Positions 8,765-17,917 of a DNA stretch of 64,000 nt are shown piece by piece. This DNA is from Betaproteobacteria bacterium (GTDB taxonomy: Bacteria; Pseudomonadota; Gammaproteobacteria; Burkholderiales; Casimicrobiaceae), in contig JAAFJA010000004.1 of the NCBI GenBank assembly GCA_013298765.1, positions 186,001-250,000 of the forward strand, written 5' to 3'. Position 1 is the stretch's first letter. Each line of letters begins with the position of its first letter. The notes beneath the pieces were generated by a model, which had not been told where the DNA came from, did not search any database, and was given only the letters and a program-made list of their open reading frames with translations. A program made the position numbers and the translations under genes.

Positions 8765-9658
8765 ATGCAAACTAACCCCACGCTCACCGAGGCAAAGCGC
8801 GAGCTTGATTCGCTGGTACCTGGGCTTCCGCTCAATCGTCGCGGCTTTATCGTGACTTCGCTCGGCGCAGGCTTCGCTGCTGCGACGCTGCCAATCGCAG
8901 CACAAACCGCGATCACGACGTCAGCGGACGGCCTCGTTGCTGGCGAGGTCAAAGTGCCCGCGAAAGACGGCGATATTCCCGCCTACCGCGCGATGCCAGC
9001 AACGGGAAGCGGCTTTCCAGTGGTCTTGGTGGTGCAAGAAATCTTTGGCGTGCACGAACACATCAAAGACGTGTGTCGGCGATTTGCAAAAGCAGGCTAC
9101 TTCGCAATTGCGGCGGAAATGTTTGCGCGTCAGGGCGACGTGTCGAAAATGACTGACGTGCCCAAGATCATTTCGGATGTGGTTTCGAAAGTACCCGATT
9201 CGCAGGTGATGGCCGATCTCGATGCCTGCGTTGCCTTTGCACGTGCGAGCGGTAAAGCGAATGCAGACAAGCTCGCCGTGACTGGTTTTTGCTGGGGCGG
9301 GCGAATCACATGGCTCTACGCGGCGCACAACCAAAACGTGAAAGCCGGCGGGGCGTGGTACGGTCGATTGGTCGGCCAAGCCAGCGCGAATACGCCGAAG
9401 CATCCGATCGATCTTGTCGCCCAGATCAACGCGCCTGTGCTGGGTCTCTACGGCGACGCAGACACAGGCATCCCAAATGACACGGTTGCCAGAATGGAAG
9501 ATGCTTTGAAGGCTGCAGGAAAGAAAAGCGAAATCATTCTTTATCCTGATGCGCCCCACGCGTTTCATGCGGATTATCGTCCGAGCTATAGAAAAGCAAC
9601 GGCGGAAGATGCCTGGAAAAAGCTTATCGATTGGTTCAAGAAAAACGGTGTCGCCTGA
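8765..9658 (+). CDS. Tat-exported dienelactone hydrolase family protein
   Basis: A 297-residue alpha/beta hydrolase of the dienelactone hydrolase family. A twin-arginine signal ([17 protein letters not shown], residues about 24-40) indicates export of a folded enzyme. The mature domain has [14 protein letters not shown], the nucleophile elbow GFCWGG with catalytic Cys, an acid in [10 protein letters not shown] and the His in [12 protein letters not shown], which is the complete Cys-Asp-His triad of the family. An AAAGG-like ribosome site precedes the ATG. Substrates of exported members are generally unknown. It lies 77 bases after pyrC' and is probably a separate unit. Confidence 0.9.
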   Translation: MQTNPTLTEAKRELDSLVPGLPLNRRGFIVTSLGAGFAAATLPIAAQTAITTSADGLVAGEVKVPAKDGDIPAYRAMPATGSGFPVVLVVQEIFGVHEHIKDVCRRFAKAGYFAIAAEMFARQGDVSKMTDVPKIISDVVSKVPDSQVMADLDACVAFARASGKANADKLAVTGFCWGGRITWLYAAHNQNVKAGGAWYGRLVGQASANTPKHPIDLVAQINAPVLGLYGDADTGIPNDTVARMEDALKAAGKKSEIILYPDAPHAFHADYRPSYRKATAEDAWKKLIDWFKKNGVA

Positions 9659-10123
9659 CGTGTTTTAGCGCGGCTTATATCCCAGCACGGCAGCGGCAAC
9701 AGTTCTTCGCCGTGTTGGGTCGATGGTTGTTGCGGCGATCTGCACGATCTGGACGCTGCGGCAAGTCGTCCGCGCACGAGCTGGTACGCGCTTTTTGCCG
9801 TTCGAATACGTAGAACGTGAAGCGAACGGCCTGCGCGATGAGCCTCAGATGGTTTAATCCGCGTGCCTCGTACCGAGTTGATCGCCGCCGAAGCGGAGTT
9901 TCAAAGCGGATTTGGCCTTGCAATGAGGGTCTTGCAGAGGACGTGCAATCAAATGGCGCCCTCACAGACAAGCTGCGGGAGAAAACTGCAGGGAGCTGTT
10001 CGAGGCGCGTTGTCCGTTTGGGAGGCGCACGCCTGCTGCCGGGCTAAATGAGCGCGGCCGCCTCAGCACGTAGCGCGGCACGTGTGGACTTAAGTTAAGC
10101 CTACAGGGCCATCAACCCAAAGA
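9659..10123. other. Gene-poor stretch without a convincing gene
   Basis: About 465 bases with no gene I can support. A 44-codon frame at 9723-9857 on the + strand starts MVVAAICTIW, with a short hydrophobic segment followed by RQVVRARAG and FLPFEYVEREA. It has no clear ribosome site and no recognised family. It could be a very small membrane protein or a decayed fragment. Other frames here lack family-like features. Confidence 0.3.
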
Positions 10124-10144
10124 CGAGCGGCAACACACCGCTCG
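10124..10144 (-). terminator. Hairpin terminator downstream of the small Tat protein gene
   Basis: Perfect 7-base stem CGAGCGG (10124-10130) and CCGCTCG (10138-10144) with a 7-base loop, 16 bases beyond the stop of the minus-strand gene ending at 10161. Read on the minus strand, the stem is followed by TCTTTGG, so the T tract is weak. Intrinsic termination is plausible but not certain. Confidence 0.5.
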
Positions 10145-10160
10145 AATGCGAAAAATCGCG

Positions 10161-10511
10161 CTAGGCCCTGCGGCTCACGCTAGCGCGAGTCTTCTTGCCA
10201 GCAGACTGCATGTACAAAACGGCCGCTGCGCCAGATTCAGACACTAGTCCGAATGTGCCCTCGCTGAGCTCCACATCCGAAGCAAAACGCAATTCCCACT
10301 GATGCCACATCGCATCTCGTGACGTCACCTGGACAGACTCCAGCGTGACAAATTTTCCATTGTCTAAGAGAAACCTGCCACCAACACAACGTTCGGGCGT
10401 ACTCAGCAAATCTTCGGCGGGCGAAGCGGAAAAAACAAACGGAGCGGCCAGCGATACCGCGCTGGTAGCGGCAACGATAGAAGTTGACCGAACAAATTGA
10501 CGCCGATTCAT
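10161..10511 (-). CDS. Small Tat-exported protein, possibly DUF6916-like
   Basis: A 116-residue protein starting MNRRQFVRSTSIVAA. The frame extends upstream, but this internal ATG is preferred because it places a twin-arginine signal (RRQFVRS plus a hydrophobic run to about residue 30) at the N terminus. The mature part has a short beta-rich pattern, FVTLESVQV then MWHQWELRFAS, EGTFGLV and AAVLYMQ, which resembles in outline the DUF6916 protein encoded next door. The similarity is too weak to assign the family. Its position beside DUF6916 and upstream of the tail-collar group suggests it belongs to that cluster. Function unknown. Confidence 0.6.
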   Translation of the reverse strand: MNRRQFVRSTSIVAATSAVSLAAPFVFSASPAEDLLSTPERCVGGRFLLDNGKFVTLESVQVTSRDAMWHQWELRFASDVELSEGTFGLVSESGAAAVLYMQSAGKKTRASVSRRA

Positions 10512-10793
10512 AAAGTCCCCTAGATATAGCTGCGTTTGCTTATTTACTTTGAATTTTACGGCGGAAACAACGCTGAGGGAGTCGCCGCGATCAAGAAAAG
10601 GTGCTGTTTTTTCGTCGTGTGGACTCACTTCACCCCGCCGGCATATGTTTGACGTGTGCGCTGCACTCTTGAAGCGACTCGCTATGCCCAAATCCGTTGA
10701 AAGCGATCCATTCGTAGTGCTTGTACGGAAGCACGGTTCCGCCGCGAACATCATCGATTCGCCGAGCCCGAATCAGCTCGACCCGGTGTGGAG

Positions 10794-11090
10794 TTAGTTG
10801 AAAACAGCTTGGTAAATGAATCCGTCCTTTTCCTGCGCGATTGGCACAAGGAACAACGCAAACTCCCCGATGGTACTGTGACGAACCGTATAGGTTTGCT
10901 GTGGAAAAAGTACCGCCGCGCCGCTCCGAAACAAAAGCGAAAACGGCGCTCGCAGGAGTTGTGCGTTGGGCGCGGCCTGCAGCGGTCTGGCTTCAACCAG
11001 TACAAATTCGGTATTCCCGACAGTTAAAGATGCTGAGAACGTCGTGTTAACGAAAGGCGTAAAGTCTTCGAGCGTCAGCAGCTTAAGCAT
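10794..11090 (-). CDS. DUF6916 family protein
   Basis: A 98-residue cytoplasmic protein with the hallmarks of DUF6916: LTLEDFTPFVNTTF at the start, ELVEARPL-type FVLVEARPLQ, then APFSLLFRSG and a C-terminal ALFLVPI-DGFIYQAVFN. There is no signal peptide. The family is commonly encoded near tail-collar (microcystin-dependent protein-like) genes, as here, but has no established function. It lies downstream of the giant Ig-repeat gene on the same strand, with a gap of about 137 bases, so they may share a transcript. It could be a chaperone or assembly factor for the collar proteins; that is inference. Confidence 0.78.
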   Translation of the reverse strand: MLKLLTLEDFTPFVNTTFSASLTVGNTEFVLVEARPLQAAPNAQLLRAPFSLLFRSGAAVLFPQQTYTVRHSTIGEFALFLVPIAQEKDGFIYQAVFN

Positions 11091-11227
11091 GAGTTACCGG
11101 TGCCGAGTGGCTAGCGAGTATGACAATCTTTTGAATCCAAGAGCGCTCCCCTGTTCGTCGCCCGGCTGGAGCGGGCGAAGATCAAGGGGGCTCAAGGCGG
11201 GCCTGAGACGCGAATCGCGTCGTTGAC

Positions 11228-14200
11228 CTATGCCGCGTCCGCTCTACGGCGCGATAGTCGCCCACGCAAAGCAAATACTGCCAACAAAGCAAGCAACAGG
11301 CTCTGCAGCGGAGCGGTAGACAGCGGGATGGCCACGGGCGGCAGCGTCGCTGCAACGGTCGCAGACGCTGCGCTGTTGCCCGCACTGTTGATCGCGACAA
11401 CGCTGCAGGAGTACACCGCATCGTTCGGCAAGCCGCCCACCGTAATTGGGGAAGCTGCGCCCACTGCGCTAGCGGTAAACGACAGGCTCGGCGCGGTGCA
11501 AGTTACCCGATAGCCAGTGATGGAAGCCCCGCCGTTCGATGCGGGCGGAGTAAACGACACGGTCACCTGCCCCGGGGCTGGCGTGGCCGAGCCGATCACA
11601 GGAGCGTCAGCCACTGTTGCTGGCGTGACCGCTACCGTGGCGGAGGCCGCCCCCGGACCGGCCGCGTTGGTCGCAACCACCGAGCAGGTGTAGGCCGTGC
11701 CGTTGGTCAGTCCCGTCACCGTCAACGGCGAGGCCGCGCCCGTGGCAGTGAAGCCACCCGCGTTACACGTGACCGTGTAGCCAGTGATCGCCGAACCACC
11801 GTTCGAGGCCGGAGCCGTAAACGCAATCGTGGCTTGTCCATTACCCGGCGTGGCCGCACCAATCGTTGGCGCACCCGGTACCGTGAATGGCGTGACCGCG
11901 ACCGTAGCGGAGGCCGCCCCCGGACCGGCCGCGTTGGTCGCAACCACCGAGCAGGTGTAGGCCGTGCCGTTGGTCAGTCCCGTCACGGTCAACGGCGAGG
12001 CCGCGCCCGTGGCAGTGAAGCCACCCGCGTTACACGTGACCGTGTAGCCAGTGATCGCCGAACCACCGTTCGAGGCCGGAGCCGTAAACGCAATCGTGGC
12101 TTGTCCATTACCCGGCGTGGCCGCACCAATCGTTGGCGCACCCGGTACCGTGAATGCAATCGTTGGCGCACCCGGTACCGTGAATGGCGTGACCGCGACC
12201 GTAGCGGAGGCCGCCCCCGGACCGGCCGCGTTGGTCGCAACCACCGAGCAGGTGTAGGCCGTGCCGTTGGTCAGTCCCGTCACCGTCAACGGCGAGGCCG
12301 CACCCGTGGCAGTGAAGCCACCCGCATTACACGTGACCGTGTAGCCAGTGATCGCCGAACCACCGTTCGAGGCCGGAGCCGTAAACGCAATCGTGGCTTG
12401 TCCATTACCCGGCGTGGCCGCACCAATCGTTGGCGCACCCGGTACCGTGAATGGCGTGACCACTACCGTGGCCGACGGGGCGCTAGTACCACCCGAGTTC
12501 GATGCCACTACTGAACAGCTGTAAGCCGTACCGTTAGTCAAACCTGTTACCGTCAACGGCGAGCTCGGCCCCGTGGCCGTGAAGCCACCCGCGTTACACG
12601 TCACCGTGTAGCTCGCCACGGCACCGCCGGACACAGGCGGGGTGAATGCAATCGTCGCCTGGCCATTGCCTGGTGTGGCCGCACCAATCGTCGGAACGCC
12701 TGGAGGTACCGCAATCACGGTAATGGCGTAAGACTGAGTTTGGGCGTACGGCCCTGTTCCAGTGCTGCTATCGGTGGCGGCGATAGTAAAGTTAAAGGTG
12801 CCCAGCGCGCTCGGCGTGCCGGTGATGGCGCCGGTCGACGGGTTGAGCGAGAGGCTGCCCGGCAGCGCGCCGGCGGTGACGACGTAGCTGTATGGCGCGG
12901 TGCCGCCCGACGCCGCTGTGATCGCAGCCGAATACGGCGAGCCTAGGGTGCCGCCGGCCAGCGTAGTCGCCGACAGGACAATCGTCGGCGCCGAGATGGC
13001 CACCGTGTAGGCGCGGCTGCCCGCGAACGGACCCGGGAAGGCACTGCTGTCGGTCGCTGTGATGGTGAAGTTGAACGTGCCGCCTGCGGTAGGCGTGCCG
13101 CTCAGGACACCCGCCGGAGTCAGGGTCAAGCCTGCGGGGAGCGCGCCTGCGCTCACCGCGAAGCTGTACGAGCCGGTACCACCGCTCGCGGTGACGGTCT
13201 GGCTGTAGGTTGTGGCCACCGTGCCGTTCGGCAGCGTGGCCGGGTTCACCGTCACCGGCACGTCGTCATTTGTGATGGTGCCGAGGCCTTGGTTGTCAGA
13301 AATAGTGGCATTAGTCGCGCCGCTAAGGTTGATGAAGAAGGTCTCGTTGGCCTCGGGCACCGTCTCGCCGATCACCGGCACGGTGATGGTGCGGGCGGTC
13401 TGGCCCGGGGTGAAGGTCAACGTGCCGCTGGTGCTGGTGTAGTCCGCCGGCTGGGTCGCGGTGCCGTCGGCCGTGGCGTAGTTCACCTGCACGGTCTGGG
13501 CGCTGGCCGCGTTCAGGGTGACGGTGAACACCGCGTTGACGGTGCCGGCATTGCCTTCGACCACGGTCACGTCATCGATCGACAGGCTCGGCAGCGGATC
13601 GTCGTTGGTGATCGTACCCACACCCTGGCCATCGACCACGACCGCGTTGACCACGCCGGTGACGTTGACGAAGAAGGTCTCGCTCGGTTCGTTGAGCAGA
13701 TCGCCGTTCACCAGCACGGTGAACGTATAGGTACTGCTGCCGGTCGGGATGGTCTGGGCAGTCAGGCTTTGCGCCACATAGTCCACGCCCGCCGTGGCCG
13801 AGCCGTTGGCGGTGGCGATGTTGAACGTGACGCCACCCGGACCGGCCGGCGCGCTCAGGCTCACCGTGAAGGTGAAGTTGGTGATGCCGGCGTTGCCTTC
13901 GTTGACCGTGACGTCGTTGATCACCAGGTTCGGCAGGTCGTCGTTGAGGATCGTGCCGGTGGCGCTGTTCGGCACGCCGACGGTGTAGCCGCTGCCGGCT
14001 GCGAGGGTCAGCGTGACCGTCTCGTCCGCCTCAATGTTCGTGTCGGCCGTCGGGTTGACCGTGACCGTACCGGTCGTGTTGCCGGCCGGGATGACCAGCG
14101 GCGAGGCGATCGTCGCATAGTCGATGCCGTTGGCCGCAGTGCCGCCGATAGTGTAGTTGATCGAGATCGCCGAGGACGCGGCTTGGTTCAGCGTAAAGGT

Positions 14201-15658
14201 ATAGACGAGGTTCGGTGCACCGTCTTCGGCGACCGCAGCCGGGGAGACGGAAACCGTCACGCTCGGTACGTCGTCGTTTAGGATGGTGGCGGTGGCGCTG
14301 GCTGGCGCACCGACGGTGTAGCCGGTACCTGCGGCGACCGTCATCGTGACCGTTTCGTCGGCCTCGACGGTGCCGTCGACGCTCGGATCGATGGTGAAGG
14401 TGGCGGTAGTCGCACCGGCCGGGATGACGATGGTGGCGACCGCGCCGGTGTAGTCGGAGCCGGACGTCGCGGTGCCGGACGTGGTGATGTTGACCGTCGT
14501 CGGCGATGACAGGTTAAGGCTGCGCGTGACGGTGAAGGTGAGATTAGTAGCGCCGTCTTCGCTGACCGAGGCAGGTGAGACCGCGATAGATACGCTCGGT
14601 GGCGGACTAACGGTGAGCGTGTAGTTTTCTACTTCGAAATAGCTGCCTGGCCCCGTGCTGGCATCAGTCACGCGAATCGTGACCGGGTAATTGCCTGGAG
14701 CGGCGTTCGTTGTGCCGCTGACTACACAGGCACTTGAAACGGTGATGCCGAGAGGAAATGCGCCAGTTTCCAATTGGCAGGTATGCGGCGTAACGCCGCC
14801 GCTCACCGTCAGCGTCTGCGAAAAAGCAGCGCTCTGAATTGCAGTGCCACTTGATGACGTAAGCGTCAACGTCGGGTTCTGCACTATGCCGGTGTATCCC
14901 TTGTCGACAAACTGAGCGGTTGGTGTGGTCGCGTCGGTCGAACGGACGCTAAATGAATACGCGCCGCGCTGCGTCGGAGTGCCGTTGAGTACGCCGCCGC
15001 TGGTAAGTGTGACTCCGATGGGTAAAAGTCCGCTTTGCAGTGCGTACGTATATGGCGCGAGTCCGCCCGACGAAGTCAAAGTTTGCGAGAACGGAGTGCC
15101 AGCGGTCAATGTGGGCAGCACGCCCGGGTTCACCGTGATCGGCGAAGCCGAGGCTGTGATGGTGATCGTCACCCGCACGTCGCCGTTGCCATCAGCCTCG
15201 GTGATCTCGAAAACATCCGTCGAGCCGATACCAGTCGTACCGTTGTGGCTGTAGTCGAGGAACCATTGTCCGCCGGTGATGCGAAGGGTGCCAGTGCCGT
15301 GATTTTCGAAGTCCGCCGCACCGTAGCTACCGCCATCGACTGGTCCGATACCAGCGAAAGCAATGTTGCTCGCACAGGCTGAGACGTTGATCGTGGCCGT
15401 CCCGCCAGCTGCCACTGTGGCGGTCTGCGGAGGACACAGGGCCGAGGTGTGTTGCGCCTCCGCGCGCCCGAGCCCAAGAAAAACTACAAGCACGATCGAG
15501 AGGCTTGCCGCGGTGTAGCGAGCGAACAAGCCTCTATGCCCTGCGCAAGCTGAAGCTAGATGCTTGCCTGCACTGAAGACCGGCGACAGAAGCGCAGTCC
15601 CCCGTGCCGCGTTGCCAAAAATTCCGCAGCCGACAAACCGCCGAAATAAGTCCCGCAT
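11228..15658 (-). CDS. Giant exported Ig/Calx-beta/fibronectin type III repeat protein with C-terminal sorting-like tail
   Basis: A 1476-residue surface or secreted protein. The start at 15658 is chosen because GGGGGATTGAT precedes this ATG; the open frame runs 44 codons further up. A long signal peptide ends near AEAQ at residue 69. Then follow an N-terminal beta domain, two putative-Ig (He_PIG) repeats, four Calx-beta domains (about 350-800; recurrent EADETVT and ILNDD/ITNDD), two more He_PIG repeats and five fibronectin III domains (about 985-1440). The tail has IPLSTAP, a hydrophobic helix and RGRLSRRR, resembling an IPTL-CTERM sorting signal. Calx-beta domains often bind calcium. An adhesin or matrix role is inferred. 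It is divergent from the tail-collar genes. Confidence 0.85.
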   Translation of the reverse strand: MRDLFRRFVGCGIFGNAARGTALLSPVFSAGKHLASACAGHRGLFARYTAASLSIVLVVFLGLGRAEAQHTSALCPPQTATVAAGGTATINVSACASNIAFAGIGPVDGGSYGAADFENHGTGTLRITGGQWFLDYSHNGTTGIGSTDVFEITEADGNGDVRVTITITASASPITVNPGVLPTLTAGTPFSQTLTSSGGLAPYTYALQSGLLPIGVTLTSGGVLNGTPTQRGAYSFSVRSTDATTPTAQFVDKGYTGIVQNPTLTLTSSSGTAIQSAAFSQTLTVSGGVTPHTCQLETGAFPLGITVSSACVVSGTTNAAPGNYPVTIRVTDASTGPGSYFEVENYTLTVSPPPSVSIAVSPASVSEDGATNLTFTVTRSLNLSSPTTVNITTSGTATSGSDYTGAVATIVIPAGATTATFTIDPSVDGTVEADETVTMTVAAGTGYTVGAPASATATILNDDVPSVTVSVSPAAVAEDGAPNLVYTFTLNQAASSAISINYTIGGTAANGIDYATIASPLVIPAGNTTGTVTVNPTADTNIEADETVTLTLAAGSGYTVGVPNSATGTILNDDLPNLVINDVTVNEGNAGITNFTFTVSLSAPAGPGGVTFNIATANGSATAGVDYVAQSLTAQTIPTGSSTYTFTVLVNGDLLNEPSETFFVNVTGVVNAVVVDGQGVGTITNDDPLPSLSIDDVTVVEGNAGTVNAVFTVTLNAASAQTVQVNYATADGTATQPADYTSTSGTLTFTPGQTARTITVPVIGETVPEANETFFINLSGATNATISDNQGLGTITNDDVPVTVNPATLPNGTVATTYSQTVTASGGTGSYSFAVSAGALPAGLTLTPAGVLSGTPTAGGTFNFTITATDSSAFPGPFAGSRAYTVAISAPTIVLSATTLAGGTLGSPYSAAITAASGGTAPYSYVVTAGALPGSLSLNPSTGAITGTPSALGTFNFTIAATDSSTGTGPYAQTQSYAITVIAVPPGVPTIGAATPGNGQATIAFTPPVSGGAVASYTVTCNAGGFTATGPSSPLTVTGLTNGTAYSCSVVASNSGGTSAPSATVVVTPFTVPGAPTIGAATPGNGQATIAFTAPASNGGSAITGYTVTCNAGGFTATGAASPLTVTGLTNGTAYTCSVVATNAAGPGAASATVAVTPFTVPGAPTIAFTVPGAPTIGAATPGNGQATIAFTAPASNGGSAITGYTVTCNAGGFTATGAASPLTVTGLTNGTAYTCSVVATNAAGPGAASATVAVTPFTVPGAPTIGAATPGNGQATIAFTAPASNGGSAITGYTVTCNAGGFTATGAASPLTVTGLTNGTAYTCSVVATNAAGPGAASATVAVTPATVADAPVIGSATPAPGQVTVSFTPPASNGGASITGYRVTCTAPSLSFTASAVGAASPITVGGLPNDAVYSCSVVAINSAGNSAASATVAATLPPVAIPLSTAPLQSLLLALLAVFALRGRLSRRRADAA
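11604..12434 (-). repeat. Near-identical 267-base tandem repeats encoding fibronectin III domains
   Basis: Three units of 267 bases (89 codons), at 11604-11870, 11871-12137 and 12168-12434, lie inside the giant gene and differ by only a few bases over most of their length. A 30-base partial duplication at 12138-12167 (GCACCCGGTACCGTGAAT joined to GCAATCGTTGGC) separates units 2 and 3 and adds ten residues in frame. Diverged units flank both sides. This is the footprint of recent duplication or gene conversion and predicts copy-number variation and assembly errors. Confidence 0.9.
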
Positions 15659-16110
15659 ATCAATCCCCCGAAAGCCTAAAAGCCGGTCACAATATGGCCA
15701 CAAGTGTAAGGTGATCTTGCAAAGAACGGCTCGGTTATGCCGAACTTTTTTTGTGAAACGGCGGCTTCCGAGCGCGTGCGGCCCGCGCAAGATGCGCGGC
15801 CGCCACGCGCCGGATCACACTGATCGCAATGCACAATAAGTGTCACAAAAATTTTTTGCGTGGCACCCTTGCTTTCCCGATTTGCATCGCTGAGAATCAA
15901 TGCACGTGGATTGATCTTAGGAACACCGAGCCTTTAGTTGTTTAGCAAATGCGCTGCGGGCAATGTGCCTGCGACGAAGCCACTTGGGTGGAGACCGGGA
16001 TCGTAGAAAGATCGGTTGCGAATAGCGCGCGGAGGCCTAGCTTTAGTGCACACCGTCCGGGTGGCGGGCGGCGGTCGCGGACCATTAATTTTTGACAACG
16101 AGGGATGTTC
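15659..16110. other. Divergent intergenic region between the giant repeat gene and the tail-collar genes
   Basis: About 450 bases that must hold promoters for both directions. Visible features are the ribosome site of the giant gene (GGGGG on the minus strand just after 15658), an A/T run AAAAATTTTTTG near 15848-15859 and the GAGGGA ribosome site of the first collar gene at 16100-16105. No coding frame is convincing and no clear -35/-10 pair stands out. Confidence 0.5.
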
Positions 16111-16656
16111 ATGAGCGAGTTTTTTATTGGCCAGATAATGATGGCCGGCTTCGGTTTTGCGCCCAAGTTTTGGGCATTGGCCAACGGTCAGTTGTTGCCC
16201 ATCAATCAGAATCAAGCTCTGTTCTCGCTGCTTGGCACTCAATACGGCGGCAATGGGACGACAAACTTTGCACTACCCGATCTACGTAGTCGCACTCCAA
16301 TTGGCTATGCCTCGTCGGTAGACCCCAGCTGGCAACCACCTAGCGTTCAGATCGGGCAAGCCTCGGGGGTCGAAAATGTGACCCTGCTCAGCACCAACCT
16401 GCCCGCCCATACGCATTCGGTCAACGCCTCAACCGCGAACGGGGACAATCGTATTCCGACAGGGCGTGTGTTTGCTACGAGCACCAACAGCGCTGCGGTG
16501 CCAAATCTTTACTCCGCCAGCACCGGGCCTCTCGTGCCGCAGTCGTCGCAGACGGTCGCCCCTTCGGGCGGCAATCAACCACATCCGAACTTGCAGCCGT
16601 ACAGTGTGATTAATTTCTGCGTCGCGCTATCCGGGATTTATCCGTCGCGTAACTAG
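16111..16656 (+). CDS. Tail-collar domain protein (MdpB-like), copy 1
   Basis: A 181-residue phage tail-collar domain protein of the microcystin-dependent-protein type. The start MSEFFIGQIMM at 16111 is preferred over the ATG at 16105, because GAGGGA (16100-16105) then sits at ribosome-site distance. Family landmarks are FIGQIMMAGFGFAP, WALANGQLLPINQNQALFSL, QYGGNGTTNFALPDLRSRTPIG, the LPAHTHSV metal-loop-like motif and a C-terminal NQPHPNLQPYSVINFCVALSGIYP in parts. Collar domains of phage short tail fibres trimerise, but the chromosomal stand-alone versions have no proven role. It is first of three paralogues in a row and is followed 82 bases later by the second. Confidence 0.9.
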   Translation: MSEFFIGQIMMAGFGFAPKFWALANGQLLPINQNQALFSLLGTQYGGNGTTNFALPDLRSRTPIGYASSVDPSWQPPSVQIGQASGVENVTLLSTNLPAHTHSVNASTANGDNRIPTGRVFATSTNSAAVPNLYSASTGPLVPQSSQTVAPSGGNQPHPNLQPYSVINFCVALSGIYPSRN

Positions 16657-16738
16657 TCCGCGCGGGAACCCCCCAATATTCGACGCATCGCACGCCGCAT
16701 GGGCGCGATCGTCCTGACCCATTTCGGAGGAAACCTCT

Positions 16739-17275
16739 ATGAGCACACCCTATATCGGCGAAATTCGCATGTTCGGCTTCGGCACTCGCGGGGCGCCTAA
16801 CGGCTGGCAAGCCTGTGACGGGAGCTTGCTCCCGATTTCTGAGTACGACGCGTTGTTCGCGCTCATCGGCACCACATACGGCGGCGACGGACAGACGACA
16901 TTCGCAGTGCCTGATCTTCGCGGTCGGCTCCCTATTCATCAAGGAACAGGTCCCGGCCTTAGCACCTACGTCACTGGCCAGCGCGCGGGAACTGAGACTG
17001 TTACCGTTTTGCCGACTCAAATGCCGGCCCACACGCATACATTGGTTGCGACTTCAGGTGCAGCAGCGGCAATCACCCCCGGCAATACGCAGTTGCCAGG
17101 GGCTGTCAGCGGTGAAACGTTCTACGTATCGGACCTGACCGGTGCATCCCCGCAGGCAATGTCAGCGCAATCTACTAGCTTGGCCGGAGGAAGCCAGCCT
17201 CACGAAAACTGCATGCCCACGTTGACTGTGCAGTACTGCATCGCGACGCAGGGAATTTTCCCGTCGCAGGCCTAA
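16739..17275 (+). CDS. Tail-collar domain protein (MdpB-like), copy 2
   Basis: A 178-residue paralogue of the previous gene: TPYIGEIRMFGFG, GWQACDGSLLPISEYDALF, TTYGGDGQTTFAVPDLRGR, MPAHTHTL and the C-terminal PHENCMPTLTVQYCIATQG. A strong GGAGG ribosome site precedes the ATG. The central variable region after the HTH motif (about 115-150) shares little with copies 1 and 3, as usual for this family, where the conserved N-terminal collar and C-terminal strand frame a variable insert. There are no phage head, tail-tube or baseplate genes nearby. Confidence 0.92.
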   Translation: MSTPYIGEIRMFGFGTRGAPNGWQACDGSLLPISEYDALFALIGTTYGGDGQTTFAVPDLRGRLPIHQGTGPGLSTYVTGQRAGTETVTVLPTQMPAHTHTLVATSGAAAAITPGNTQLPGAVSGETFYVSDLTGASPQAMSAQSTSLAGGSQPHENCMPTLTVQYCIATQGIFPSQA

Positions 17276-17376
17276 CGGGCGGCGCGCGCAGATAGCGCTC
17301 ACCGAGGGCAACGGGCGACAACTGTCGCATCGCAATTTCACAGGTCCGCGAAATATCGCACCGGAGGAACCAAGTC

Positions 17377-17916
17377 ATGACACAACCTTATATCGGCGAA
17401 ATTCAGCTCTTTGGCTTCAACTTTAACCCGCGCGGCTGGGCTTTCGCGAACGGCGCTACGCTGCCAATTTCGCAAAATACGGCGCTCTTCTCCTTACTCG
17501 GCGTGACCTACGGGGGCAATGGTCAGACCACATTTCAGTTGCCAAATTTTGCCGGGCGAGCCGGCTGCCAGCAGGGAAATGGGCCGGGTTTATCTCCGCG
17601 ATCATTGGGGCAGTCGTTCGGCGTCAATACCGTGACATTGACGGCCAACCAAATACCTCAACACAATCACGGAATAAATGCGTACGCCCAAGCCGACACG
17701 GCTAAACGCGTTGGTACGCCTGTTGCTAATGGCGGACTGTCCGGTGCCGGCACGACCAGCGTCAGGCCATTCGCTTCGGGCGCGCCGAACACCACGTTTG
17801 CGCCTAATATGCTGAGCCCAAGCGCTGGGGGCGGCCAGCCTCACCAGAACCAGCAACCTTACCTAGGCGTCAATTTCTGCATCGCGCTGCAGGGCATCTA
17901 TCCTTCGTTCCCGTGA
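17377..17916 (+). CDS. Tail-collar domain protein (MdpB-like), copy 3
   Basis: A 179-residue third paralogue: QPYIGEIQLFGFNFNPRGW, ANGATLPISQNTALFSLLG, TYGGNGQTTFQLPNFAGR, IPQHNHGI and C-terminal PHQNQQPYLGVNFCIALQG. In the conserved PAHTH motif the first His-adjacent residues read PQHNHG, so copies differ at the likely metal-binding loop. A GGAGG site precedes the ATG. Its stop is followed one base later by the GTG of a GNAT gene, implying translational coupling. Confidence 0.92.
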   Translation: MTQPYIGEIQLFGFNFNPRGWAFANGATLPISQNTALFSLLGVTYGGNGQTTFQLPNFAGRAGCQQGNGPGLSPRSLGQSFGVNTVTLTANQIPQHNHGINAYAQADTAKRVGTPVANGGLSGAGTTSVRPFASGAPNTTFAPNMLSPSAGGGQPHQNQQPYLGVNFCIALQGIYPSFP

Positions 17917-17917
17917 T

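Noticed and set aside
11604-12434. Possible CRISPR-like repeats
   Set aside because: The repeats are 267 bases long, contiguous and in frame with fibronectin domains, with no unique spacers.
11834-12514. Long Arg/Gly-rich frame on the + strand through the fibronectin repeats
   Set aside because: It is the antisense of the near-identical repeats of the giant minus-strand gene, with repeated low-complexity translation and no ribosome site.
13289-14281. A 330-codon + strand frame over the Calx-beta region
   Set aside because: Antisense to the giant gene; composition (Arg/Gly/Val-rich) follows the codon pattern of the real minus-strand frame and no domain is recognisable.
16111-17916. Prophage or tailocin indicated by tail-collar proteins
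   Set aside because: No capsid, portal, sheath, tube, baseplate, lysis or integrase gene is seen nearby; stand-alone collar genes are common on chromosomes.
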